Shown here one piece after another: positions 1 to 6,168 of a stretch of 21,323 nucleotides of DNA. This DNA is from an archaeon. Its GTDB lineage: Archaea > Nanobdellota > Nanobdellia > Pacearchaeales > UBA284. A program made the position numbers and the translations under genes. Position 1 is the first letter of the stretch, and every line of letters starts with the position of its first letter. The notes under the pieces are model-generated. The model was not told the DNA's origin. It did no database searches and worked only from the letters and a program-made list of their open reading frames with translations. The DNA lies in the NCBI GenBank assembly GCA_030619955.1, contig JAUXAK010000002.1:1-21323 (forward strand), written 5' to 3'.

Positions 1-1244
1 ACTGTTAAGCCAGCGTCTCTGACTGCAAATCTTGCCATATGAGGATTATCTTTTTGTTTTTCAATAACTAATGGCTTAACTGGTTTTATTTTTACTATGG
101 CAACATCCCCGTTCTTTAAAAAGTCAGGATTTTCTTGAGAAACTTGCCCTGTTTTTGGGTCAAGTTTTTTTTGTAATTCAGTAAATTGTGCTGGAACCTG
201 AGCAGTATGTATATGCAATACAGGAGTATAGCCTTTAGCTATAACAGTTGGGTGATTTATTACAGCTATTTGTGCTGTAAATTCTTCAGCAATTGCCGGT
301 GGATTAGCTGCTGAAGCAATAACATCTCCTCTTGCAATATCTTGTTTTCCTATGCCTCTAATATTTACTCCAACATTGTCTCCTGCTAAAGCTTCTTTTA
401 ACATCTCATGATGCATTTCAACTGTCTTGATTTCACCTTGGATGCCTTTGCCAGTTTTTGCAGGCAATACAATAATCTTATCACCAGGACTCATTTTTCC
501 TGTTTCAATCTTACCTACTGGAACTGTGCCAACACCAGTAATAGAATAAACATCTTGAATAGGCATTCTTAAAGGCATGTTAGTAGGTTTTTTTGGTTCT
601 GAGAAAATATCAAATTGATCAAGCAAAATAGGACCTTTATACCATGCCATATGCTCAGATTTTTTTGCAATATTATCACCTTTAAAACCACTTCCTGGAA
701 TAAAATTAATATTCTCAAGTTTATAGCCTGCTGTTTTAAGCAAAGCACCTATATCTTCTTTAACTTTATTAAACTTAGATTCATCATAATTAACCAAATC
801 CATTTTATTAACTAAAACAGCAATTTGCTCAACACCCATTGTTCTACAAAGCCATACATGTTCTTTTGTCTGAGCCATTACACCTTCAGGAGCAGCCACT
901 ACAAGGATAGCTGCATCAGCCTGGCTTGTACCAGTAATCATGTTTTTAACAAAATCTCTATGCCCTGGAGCATCTATTATAGTGATAGAATATTTTTTTG
1001 TAACAATTTTTCTATAAGCTAAGTCAATTGTCAAGCCTCTTTCTTGCTCTTCTTTTAATCTATCCATAACAAAAGCAAATTCAAAACCTTTCTTGCCTAA
1101 TTTTTCAGCAATATTTTTCATTTTCTGAAGCTCTTGTTCAGAAAACTTGCCTGTTTCATAGAACATTCTACCTATGGCTGTACTTTTACCATGGTCAACA
1201 TGACCTACAAATACAACATTCATGTTTGGTTTTTCTGCTGGCAT
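1..1244 (-). CDS. tuf: Translation elongation factor EF-1 alpha (partial, C-terminus off window)
   Basis: This GTPase delivers aminoacyl-tRNA to the ribosomal A site in the cytoplasm. The frame reads open from an ATG at 1244 down to the window edge, giving 414 codons. Visible motifs are G1 GHVDHGKST (residues 14-22), the switch threonine in RGLTID, G3 DAPGH and G4 NKMD. Domains 2 and 3 follow, and the visible end reads VRDAGLT, matching the region shortly before the usual EF-1A C-terminus. Archaeal EF-1A is about 425-435 aa, so only roughly 10-20 residues are missing. The N-terminus MPAEKPNMNVVFVGHVDHGK fits the family start. The long G2-region insertion (EQERGLTID) and overall pattern are EF-1A, not bacterial EF-Tu. 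Codons and composition match the neighbours. Confidence 0.97.
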   Translation of the reverse strand, partial: MPAEKPNMNVVFVGHVDHGKSTAIGRMFYETGKFSEQELQKMKNIAEKLGKKGFEFAFVMDRLKEEQERGLTIDLAYRKIVTKKYSITIIDAPGHRDFVKNMITGTSQADAAILVVAAPEGVMAQTKEHVWLCRTMGVEQIAVLVNKMDLVNYDESKFNKVKEDIGALLKTAGYKLENINFIPGSGFKGDNIAKKSEHMAWYKGPILLDQFDIFSEPKKPTNMPLRMPIQDVYSITGVGTVPVGKIETGKMSPGDKIIVLPAKTGKGIQGEIKTVEMHHEMLKEALAGDNVGVNIRGIGKQDIARGDVIASAANPPAIAEEFTAQIAVINHPTVIAKGYTPVLHIHTAQVPAQFTELQKKLDPKTGQVSQENPDFLKNGDVAIVKIKPVKPLVIEKQKDNPHMARFAVRDAGLT

Positions 1245-1270
1245 TTTAAAATCATTATAAAATGAGAAAA

Positions 1271-1289
1271 TATATTTATAAATCTTTCG
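1271..1289 (-). promoter_or_regulatory. tuf promoter (BRE + TATA)
   Basis: On the minus strand the sequence reads CGAAAGATTTATAAATATA, a purine-rich BRE followed by a strong TATA box. The box centre is about 34 nt from the tuf ATG, which predicts a leader of about 9 nt. The assignment rests on archaeal promoter consensus and spacing only. Confidence 0.65.
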
Positions 1290-1378
1290 AATTTTTTACT
1301 CGTTAAGAAAAAATTTTATTTAAGTTATTTAAAAAATTCTAATGCTTTTTTTAATTCCAAATTTGATTTTGCATGATA

Positions 1379-1392
1379 GAAAGATTTAAATA
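1379..1392 (+). promoter_or_regulatory. BRE/TATA box of the HTH-LAGLIDADG cassette
   Basis: GAAAGATTTAAATA lies with its centre about 27 nt before the ATG at 1414, so the transcript would be leaderless or nearly so. The box runs directly into the palindromic operator at 1391-1406, so a repressor bound there would block TBP/TFB or RNA polymerase. Confidence 0.6.
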
Positions 1393-1406
1393 GGACAATT
1401 GTCCTA
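1391..1406 (+). promoter_or_regulatory. Perfect 16-bp palindrome, probable operator
   Basis: TAGGACAATTGTCCTA is its own exact reverse complement. It sits between the TATA box and the predicted start site, 7 nt before the ATG of a helix-turn-helix gene. That is the expected place for an autoregulatory operator bound by a dimeric HTH protein. The palindrome has no spacer and no following T-run suited to a terminator. Its function is inferred from position. Confidence 0.6.
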
Positions 1407-1413
1407 TTTTTAT

Positions 1414-1632
1414 ATGGGAAGAAAAGCTGGTCCTGATAATAAAAAAATCCTGAAAATAAAAAGATGTTTAAAAAAGAATCCAAGAGGGACTTGGATCAGA
1501 GAAATAGCAAGACAAACTGAGATTAGCAAATCTACTGTTCATAGGTATATGATTGAATTTATGAAAAAAGATATTGAGGAAGTTATATCAATTTCAAAAT
1601 TAGTAAAAATTTTCAAATTAAAAAGGGGGTGA
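1414..1632 (+). CDS. Small helix-turn-helix DNA-binding protein
   Basis: A 72-residue basic protein starting MGRKAGPDNKK. The segment TWIREIARQTEISKSTVHRY (about residues 26-45) is a good helix-turn-helix, with turn-like spacing and a serine/threonine-rich recognition helix typical of winged-helix regulators. ATG 1414 is preferred over an upstream TTG at 1399 because the TTG lies inside the operator palindrome and upstream of the predicted transcription start. The stop TGA at 1630-1632 lies within the ribosome binding site of the next gene, so the two genes are almost certainly co-transcribed and translationally coupled. It is probably the regulator of its own operon through the 1391-1406 palindrome. 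No exact family is assigned. Confidence 0.75.
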   Translation: MGRKAGPDNKKILKIKRCLKKNPRGTWIREIARQTEISKSTVHRYMIEFMKKDIEEVISISKLVKIFKLKRG

Positions 1633-1637
1633 TTAAT

Positions 1638-2756
1638 ATGAAAAATTTAATATTTGATACAAAAGAAATATTAGCAGAATTATGTAAAAACCAACATTTT
1701 ACTTACTTAGAAGAAGAAAGCAAACTATTAATGAAAAGAACAAAAGGACACAATGTGCAATTTTTATTTCCTATAAAAATAAAAATTAATCCTATTACTG
1801 TTGGTTTAATTATTGGAGAAGGCTACATAGATAATAGACAATTTGTGTTTGCTAATTCTAATGAAAAAATAATAAAAAATATTCTTGAATTTCTTTCATA
1901 GTTTAATATTTCTTTTATAACTACGTTAGAAGTAGCTACTAAAAATATGGATAATAATTTTGTTAAGAGATCTAAAAATCAGTGGGAAAAGGCAATTAAT
2001 AGAAAAATAAAACATATTAGAATCAGAAAAGAATTTAATAATACAACTAAAAAAGGAACTTTGCATATCAAATGCTATAATTCTTGTTTTGCAAAAGTTC
2101 TTAAAACTATTTTTAAAAATATGAAGAAAAAAGTTGAATTAGATAAAGATCTTACAAAAGAATATATTAAAGGAATTTTAGCAGCAGAAGGTAATATAAA
2201 TGTGAAATCAACAACTACAAATTGTTTATATTTAGTTAGAATAAGTGCAAAGAAAAAAGAAGAAAGGGAACATTACAAAAGATGTCTAGAAAAAATAGGA
2301 ATTAAAATCTATTGTAAGGATATGTCAACAATAGATAAAAATGATGAAAGAACAAAAAATTGGAAAACAAAAAAAGGAAGAAGTGGAGCAGTCCTAATTA
2401 ATAGATGGCTAAATTTTTATAAAATTTTTTTAATGGATTTATTAGATATTCACGAAGATAAAAAAAGAAAATTCATAAAACATTTTTTATATAATAAGAC
2501 TACTAAATGGCTTCTTGAATTTAAGGAACTTTCTTCTGAGAAATGGTTTAGAATGAAAGATCTTAAGGAAAAGTTTAATTTAGTGAGGCAACCATCTGAT
2601 AGAGTTAATAGGATGCTTGAACTAAAATTTTTAGTGAAAAAGAAAATTAATCAATCTAAAATAAGACCTGTTTATGCTTATAGATTAACTGAGAAATATT
2701 TTGAGTTTATCAATAAATTACTTGACAACTCCCCATTTATCAATTGCCATTTTTAG
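1638..2756 (+). pseudogene. Two-motif LAGLIDADG endonuclease-like protein with C-terminal winged helix, interrupted by in-frame TAG
   Basis: Read through, this is a 372-codon frame. It starts at ATG 1638, four nt after a strong Shine-Dalgarno GGGGGTGAT (1625-1633). Residues 55-64 (VGLIIGEGYI) and 176-185 (YIKGILAAEG) are the two LAGLIDADG helices, about 120 residues apart as in single-chain homing endonucleases. Both keep the acidic catalytic residue (Glu). About residues 295-355 form a likely winged helix (WFRMKDLKEKF then RMLELKFLVKKK). A TAG at 1899-1901 (codon 88) splits the frame inside the first LAGLIDADG domain; frame and homology continue directly after it. TAG is the normal stop of several neighbours, so recoding is unlikely: a nonsense mutation, a sequencing error, or leaky readthrough are the options. 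The last 13 codons run into the 3' end of rbcL on the other strand. Confidence 0.75.
1899..1901 (+). other. In-frame amber codon inside the LAGLIDADG gene
   Basis: The frame is open from 1638 to 1898, meets TAG, then stays open from 1902 to the TAG at 2754-2756. The next ATG in frame is at 1947, with no Shine-Dalgarno before it, so independent translation of the second half would start beyond part of the first LAGLIDADG domain. Confidence 0.9.
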
Positions 2757-3992
2757 TTCTGGATGTGTTTTAGCACATTTTTTAAGTGGGATGTTTTGCA
2801 TTGTTGCGCAGAGTGCTTGATTTATTGCTTTTGCTCCACTAAAAGTGCCATTAGGATGTCCATGACATCCTCCGCCAAACTGAAGTATTATGTCTTTGCC
2901 TAGGAATTTTACTATGCGTGGAATATGGCCAGGATGTATGCCCCCTGAACAGATTACAAAAACTGGTTTTATATTGCCCCAAGATTCTGCTAATGTATGG
3001 CCTACAGGTCTTTCTTTAACAAACTTTTTTTCAATTTCTTCACTTATATGTGTTACTTCTTGACGTTCACCAGCCATTTTTCCAACTATTGTTCCTATAT
3101 GTAGCTGGTCAATTCCAATTAATCTTGCAATATCTGCTATCACTAACATTGAAATGCCATGTTTAGGGTTTCTTGTCATCATAGCATGTCCTGCACGATG
3201 TCCGTGTAAAATTAAATTTAGGTTTTCATTTCTTAAAGTTTGTAAAGCAGACCATCCCACAGTTATTATATCTATCATAACACATCTTCCACCTTCTTTT
3301 TTTACTAATCTTGCCCTCCTTAACATTTCAGTTGTTTCTGCAGTAACATTTGGCACGTAAATTTTCTTCTCTCCTGTTTCTTTCTCAGCTTTTCTTCTCA
3401 TTTTCAAGCTTTCCCTTACATTTTTTCCAAATTTGTTGAATTTCAAGGAAGTCAAATTTTCATCCATTTTGACTAAATCTAAACCACCAATCCATGATTC
3501 ATAGGCAACTTTTGCATGCTCCTTAGAATTCAGCCCCACCTTCGGCTTTACAATCGTTCCGATTAAAGGCCTTTTTGGGATTTTTAGTATTTTTCTTATT
3601 CCTTTTATGCCATATTTTGGCCCTTCAAATGATTTCATTAATTGATAAGGCCATTTTATATCTTCGAGCCTTAAGTTTGCAATATCTTTCATACCAAAAA
3701 TGTTTCCTGCAATGCTGCTTAAAATTTGGGGCATATTTCCTAGTTCAAAAAGCTCAAAAGGATAAGCAATCTTTACATAGTTTCCTTTTATTAAGAAAAC
3801 CCTTGCACCAAGCTTGTTGATTCTGGGAGGAGCTTTTGTAATTGTAGTCCATGTTCCTATCGATGATTCAGAAGCGACAGCTCCAGTTGCTTTTTTCATA
3901 CTGACACCTTTAGCTGGTTCAACATAAAACTCACAAACTAGATCGCTTTTAGCTGGTCTATAGTTTAAATCAACATAATCAGTATATTTCAT
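2718..3992 (-). CDS. rbcL: Ribulose-1,5-bisphosphate carboxylase, form III
   Basis: RuBisCO large subunit of 424 aa. In archaea the enzyme carboxylates RuBP derived from nucleotide ribose (AMP pathway), yielding two 3-phosphoglycerate. Catalytic positions are all present: E42, T47-W48, N97, K149 and K151 (GTIVKPK), the carbamylated lysine K175 with metal ligands D177 and E178, H263/H265/R266/H269 (HGHRAGH), H298, loop-6 K305 (GTIVGKMAG), S349 and G373-G375. From memory it resembles the Methanocaldococcus-type form III, with a similar N-terminus (DLNYRP) and a short form-I-like loop 6. The residue after the carbamylated lysine is Met (KMDE) instead of the usual Asp. The start ATG is 3 nt after AGAGGTC, a good Shine-Dalgarno. 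AMP phosphorylase and ribose-1,5-bisphosphate isomerase are not in this window. The 3' end overlaps the LAGLIDADG frame by 39 bp. Confidence 0.95.
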   Translation of the reverse strand: MKYTDYVDLNYRPAKSDLVCEFYVEPAKGVSMKKATGAVASESSIGTWTTITKAPPRINKLGARVFLIKGNYVKIAYPFELFELGNMPQILSSIAGNIFGMKDIANLRLEDIKWPYQLMKSFEGPKYGIKGIRKILKIPKRPLIGTIVKPKVGLNSKEHAKVAYESWIGGLDLVKMDENLTSLKFNKFGKNVRESLKMRRKAEKETGEKKIYVPNVTAETTEMLRRARLVKKEGGRCVMIDIITVGWSALQTLRNENLNLILHGHRAGHAMMTRNPKHGISMLVIADIARLIGIDQLHIGTIVGKMAGERQEVTHISEEIEKKFVKERPVGHTLAESWGNIKPVFVICSGGIHPGHIPRIVKFLGKDIILQFGGGCHGHPNGTFSGAKAINQALCATMQNIPLKKCAKTHPELKMAIDKWGVVK

Positions 3993-4045
3993 TTTGACCT
4001 CTTTTACTCTTTTAATAGAAAAGGCTTTATTAAATTTTTCTAAAA

Positions 4046-4059
4046 GATATTTAAATATG
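4046..4059 (+). promoter_or_regulatory. gpgS promoter
   Basis: GATATTTAAATATG has a TATA centre about 25 nt before the gpgS ATG at 4077, predicting a leaderless mRNA. Its core ATATTTAAATAT is palindromic. The divergent rbcL start is about 60 nt away and probably uses a separate weaker box (TTTAATAAA on the minus strand near 4025-4033), which leaves room for its Shine-Dalgarno. Confidence 0.6.
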
Positions 4060-4076
4060 TTTTTCTTATATTAAAC

Positions 4077-5111
4077 ATGGAAAAAACAAGAAGAAAAGCA
4101 AAAGAAAGTAAAAAGCAAAAAAAGAGGAAAAAACAAAAACCCAAAGACAAGTTAGAAAGATGGTTTGATAAAAATACTTTTCATTGTTCAGAATTTTCTA
4201 ATATCAAAAAACTTCTTAAGTTAAAAGAAGAGCAGAATATTAAGATTTCTGTTGGCATTCCTACTTTAAATGAGCAAGAATCTATTGGAAAAATAATAAA
4301 AATAATAAAAACAAAATTAATGGATAATGTTCCATTGATAGATGAAATAGTTGTTATTGATTCTGGTTCAGATGACAAAACATGCAGAATAGCAAAAAAA
4401 GCAGGAGCAGATGTTTATTTAGCTGAAGATTATATTAAAAATTATAATTTTAAAGGTAAAGGTGTGAATTTATGGAAAAGTCTTTTTCTGTTAAAAGGTG
4501 ATATCATATTATGGATTGACGGCGACATTAAAAATATGCATCCTAGATTTGTTTATGCTCTAGTAGGACCTCTTTTAAAAAGAAAAGATATTGGTTTTGT
4601 TAAAGCATTTTATGAAAGACCAATAAAAAAAGGTGGTAAGTTATATCCAAGTGGCGGCGGCAGAGTCACAGAAATATTAGTAAAACCATTACTAAATGCT
4701 TTTTTTCCAGAACTTTCAAGAATTTTACAGCCTTTGTCAGGAGAATATGCTGGAAAACGCTCTTTATTAGAAAAAGTTCCTTTTTTTGTAGGCTATGGAG
4801 TTGAAACAGGACTTTTAATTGACATATATCAAAAATATGGTTTAAATGCAATTGCTCAGGTTGATATATTAAAAAGAATACATCGCAATAGAAAACTTCC
4901 AGCTTTGAAAAAAATGTCTTTTGGTATTTTACAGGCATTCCTACAAAGAGCTAAAGAGCTAAAAAAAATTAAGATTAAAGATAAAGTAAATAATATTTTA
5001 AGGTATAGTATTTCATATAAAGGCAGATATTATCCAAAAAGTAAAAAAATTGAAGTTATTGAACTGCCGCCAATGGCAACCATTAAAGAGTATGAAAATA
5101 AAAAATTTTGA
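4077..5111 (+). CDS. gpgS: Glucosyl-3-phosphoglycerate synthase (GT81-type glycosyltransferase)
   Basis: This 344-aa enzyme transfers glucose from NDP-glucose to 3-phosphoglycerate, the first step toward the compatible solute glucosylglycerate. Family motifs are clear: IPTLNEQESIG (61-71), DEIVVIDSGSDDKT (89-102), GKGVNLWKSL (127-136), the metal-binding DGD (148-150), the GGGRVTE stretch (193-199), QPLSGEYAG (218-226), GYGVETGLLIDI (239-250) and the late histidine in RIHRNR. The first about 30 residues are an unusual lysine/arginine-rich extension not needed for the GT fold. The matching phosphatase (GpgP) is not in the window. The gene is divergent from rbcL, whose product 3-phosphoglycerate is its acceptor. 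It is predicted to be transcribed alone, ending before the convergent tRNA-Arg. Confidence 0.88.
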   Translation: MEKTRRKAKESKKQKKRKKQKPKDKLERWFDKNTFHCSEFSNIKKLLKLKEEQNIKISVGIPTLNEQESIGKIIKIIKTKLMDNVPLIDEIVVIDSGSDDKTCRIAKKAGADVYLAEDYIKNYNFKGKGVNLWKSLFLLKGDIILWIDGDIKNMHPRFVYALVGPLLKRKDIGFVKAFYERPIKKGGKLYPSGGGRVTEILVKPLLNAFFPELSRILQPLSGEYAGKRSLLEKVPFFVGYGVETGLLIDIYQKYGLNAIAQVDILKRIHRNRKLPALKKMSFGILQAFLQRAKELKKIKIKDKVNNILRYSISYKGRYYPKSKKIEVIELPPMATIKEYENKKF

Positions 5112-5180
5112 AAAGTTTAAAAAGATTAATTAAAAAATAATCTACTCTTGTCCTTTTAGATCTCTTAAAATTTTGTATCT

Positions 5181-5187
5181 AAAAAAA
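5181..5187 (-). terminator. Oligo-T terminator of tRNA-Arg
   Basis: Seven T residues on the minus strand follow the discriminator base of tRNA-Arg directly. Archaeal RNA polymerase terminates at such T-runs. Confidence 0.6.
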
Positions 5188-5272
5188 TGGGCCTAGGAGG
5201 ATTCGAACCCCCAACTAGCGGTTTCTTCCAGAAAACCGAAGCCGCTCGTTTTATCCATTGAACTATAGGCCC
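5188..5272 (-). tRNA. tRNA-Arg (TCG) with a 13-nt intron
   Basis: Cloverleaf on the minus strand: acceptor GGGCCTA/TAGGCCC, D stem GTTC/AAAC with loop AATGGATA, anticodon stem AGCGG/CCGCT, variable loop AGTT, T arm GGGGG-TTCGAAT-CCTCC, discriminator A. The anticodon region holds 20 nt in place of 7. Removing 13 nt between positions 37 and 38 gives the loop CTTCGGA, anticodon TCG with G37, and a 72-nt mature tRNA. A20 of the D loop fits arginine identity. CCA is not encoded. TCT as anticodon was considered but needs an intron at a non-canonical place with no matching bulge structure. Confidence 0.92.
5223..5235 (-). other. tRNA-Arg intron at canonical position 37/38
   Basis: Intron TTTTCTGGAAGAA. 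Exon bases CTTC (32-35) pair with GAAG in the intron to make a 4-bp helix. It is flanked by the 3-nt bulges GGT and AAA, each cut between its second and third base. This is a relaxed bulge-helix-loop substrate of the archaeal splicing endonuclease. Confidence 0.82.
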
Positions 5273-5288
5273 AAAACTATCAGGAAAA

Positions 5289-5302
5289 TCTATTTAAAAT
5301 AC
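5289..5302. promoter_or_regulatory. Shared TATA box for tRNA-Arg (-) and the duplicated membrane protein (+)
   Basis: TCTATTTAAAATAC has its centre at about 5296. It lies about 24 nt from the tRNA-Arg 5' end at 5272 and about 24 nt from the ATG at 5320 on the other strand. No other box of this quality lies between the two genes, so one near-symmetric element probably serves both directions. Confidence 0.55.
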
Positions 5303-5319
5303 TTTATCATTTCAATATT

Positions 5320-6099
5320 ATGAAAAAAAGAGGAAAAGAGAAAGGAAAAAGAAAAGAGAATAAAAACGAGCATAAAAACATAAAAAAGAAAAATAAGAAA
5401 AACATTGAAAAAAATCTGATACTTGAGTTTGTTTTATTTGCTTTTGCAGTTTTATCAATAGCATTTTTTTGGAGAAATAATGTAATAACAACATGGTTGT
5501 TAATTTTTGGCTGGTTAGTTGCAATCTTATTATGGCATAAAAAAGAGGATATCTTATTTTTTGTTGCTGCTGCTGTGCTTGGCTTAATCATTGAATTAAT
5601 TGGTGTGCATTTTGGAGTTTGGGCTTATGGAAATCCTTCTTGGCTTGGCATTCCAGTGTGGATTCCTTTAGCTTATGGCTATTCTAGTATTGTTATATCT
5701 AAGATTGGAAAAACAATCTCAAATTTTGGTTTTGGACAAAAAGTTGAAAAAGAAAGAAAAACTCAAAAATATAAAAAAGCAGCTGAATTAATTATAGAGT
5801 GTATTTTATATGTTGCTGCAGTTTCATTAATGGTTTTGCTTTGGAAAAATAATATAATTACACTTATTATGCTGTTGATTATATGGCTTATCGCTATCTT
5901 AATATGGCACAGAAAAATTGATATTTTATTTTTTATAATTGGCTGTGTAATTTGTCCGATAGTGGATTTTGTTAATATTCCATTAGGAGTCTGGACATAT
6001 ACAAATCCAAGCTTTATAATTCCAATATGGCTTCCTCTATTTTATGGTTTTGGTAGTGTTCTCTCTCAAAGAATTGTTAAAACAATACTAAGAAAATAA
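5320..6099 (+). CDS. Internally duplicated membrane protein of unknown function
   Basis: A 259-aa protein. Residues 1-31 are almost all Lys/Arg/Glu/Asn. Two homologous membrane units follow, at about 33-133 and 156-256, joined by a charged linker. Matching segments are WRNNVIT (51) with WKNNIIT (175), LLWHKKEDILFF (70) with LIWHRKIDILFF (194), and GVWAYGNPS (99) with GVWTYTNPS (223). A P-x-W-x-PL-x-YG motif ends each unit. Each unit has about 3-4 membrane helices. The conserved His, Asp/Glu and the W-x-Y-x-NP motif could line an active site or channel, but I do not recognise a family with confidence. The start ATG is about 24 nt after the TATA box, so leaderless translation is expected. It is probably transcribed alone, since the permease downstream has its own promoter. 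Confidence 0.85.
   Translation: MKKRGKEKGKRKENKNEHKNIKKKNKKNIEKNLILEFVLFAFAVLSIAFFWRNNVITTWLLIFGWLVAILLWHKKEDILFFVAAAVLGLIIELIGVHFGVWAYGNPSWLGIPVWIPLAYGYSSIVISKIGKTISNFGFGQKVEKERKTQKYKKAAELIIECILYVAAVSLMVLLWKNNIITLIMLLIIWLIAILIWHRKIDILFFIIGCVICPIVDFVNIPLGVWTYTNPSFIIPIWLPLFYGFGSVLSQRIVKTILRK
5416..5718 (+). repeat. Duplicated membrane unit, copy 1
   Basis: Encodes residues 33-133 of the 259-aa membrane protein. It aligns with copy 2 at an offset of 124 residues, slipping to 123 after NPS. The similarity is at protein level; the DNA has diverged, so the duplication is old. Confidence 0.8.
5785..6087 (+). repeat. Duplicated membrane unit, copy 2
   Basis: Encodes residues 156-256, homologous to copy 1. 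It keeps LIWHRKIDILFF, GVWTYTNPS and PIWLPLFYGF. It is one residue shorter than copy 1 between NPS and the IPxW motif. Confidence 0.8.
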
Positions 6100-6137
6100 A
6101 GAAATAAGGCAAGTAAAGCAAAAATAAATAAGAATAA

Positions 6138-6150
6138 GATATTTAAAATA
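6138..6150 (+). promoter_or_regulatory. Promoter of the amino-acid permease
   Basis: GATATTTAAAATA is centred about 24-25 nt before the ATG at 6169, again predicting a leaderless transcript. The upstream gene ends at 6099, so the permease probably starts its own unit, which may include the EamA gene. Confidence 0.6.
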
Positions 6151-6168
6151 CATTTTCTTCTTAACAAA

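Noticed and set aside
615..1022. Plus-strand reading frames inside the first 1.2 kb
   Set aside because: They are antisense shadows of EF-1A and encode no plausible protein.
1899..1901. TAG read as pyrrolysine
   Set aside because: TAG ends at least four other genes here (for example at 9960, 10530, 10889 and 2756), and no Pyl machinery is visible in the window.
1629..2756. Two separate one-motif LAGLIDADG genes forming a heterodimer
   Set aside because: The TAG cuts inside the first domain, both parts are in the same frame, and the second part lacks a start with a ribosome binding site.
2718..3992. RuBisCO-like protein (form IV) without carboxylase activity
   Set aside because: All catalytic and metal-binding residues are present, including the carbamylated lysine and loop-6 lysine.
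5123..5143. Hairpin AGATTA ... TAATCT after gpgS as a terminator
   Set aside because: Only a 6-bp AT stem with no following T-run on the plus strand; expected by chance in this composition.
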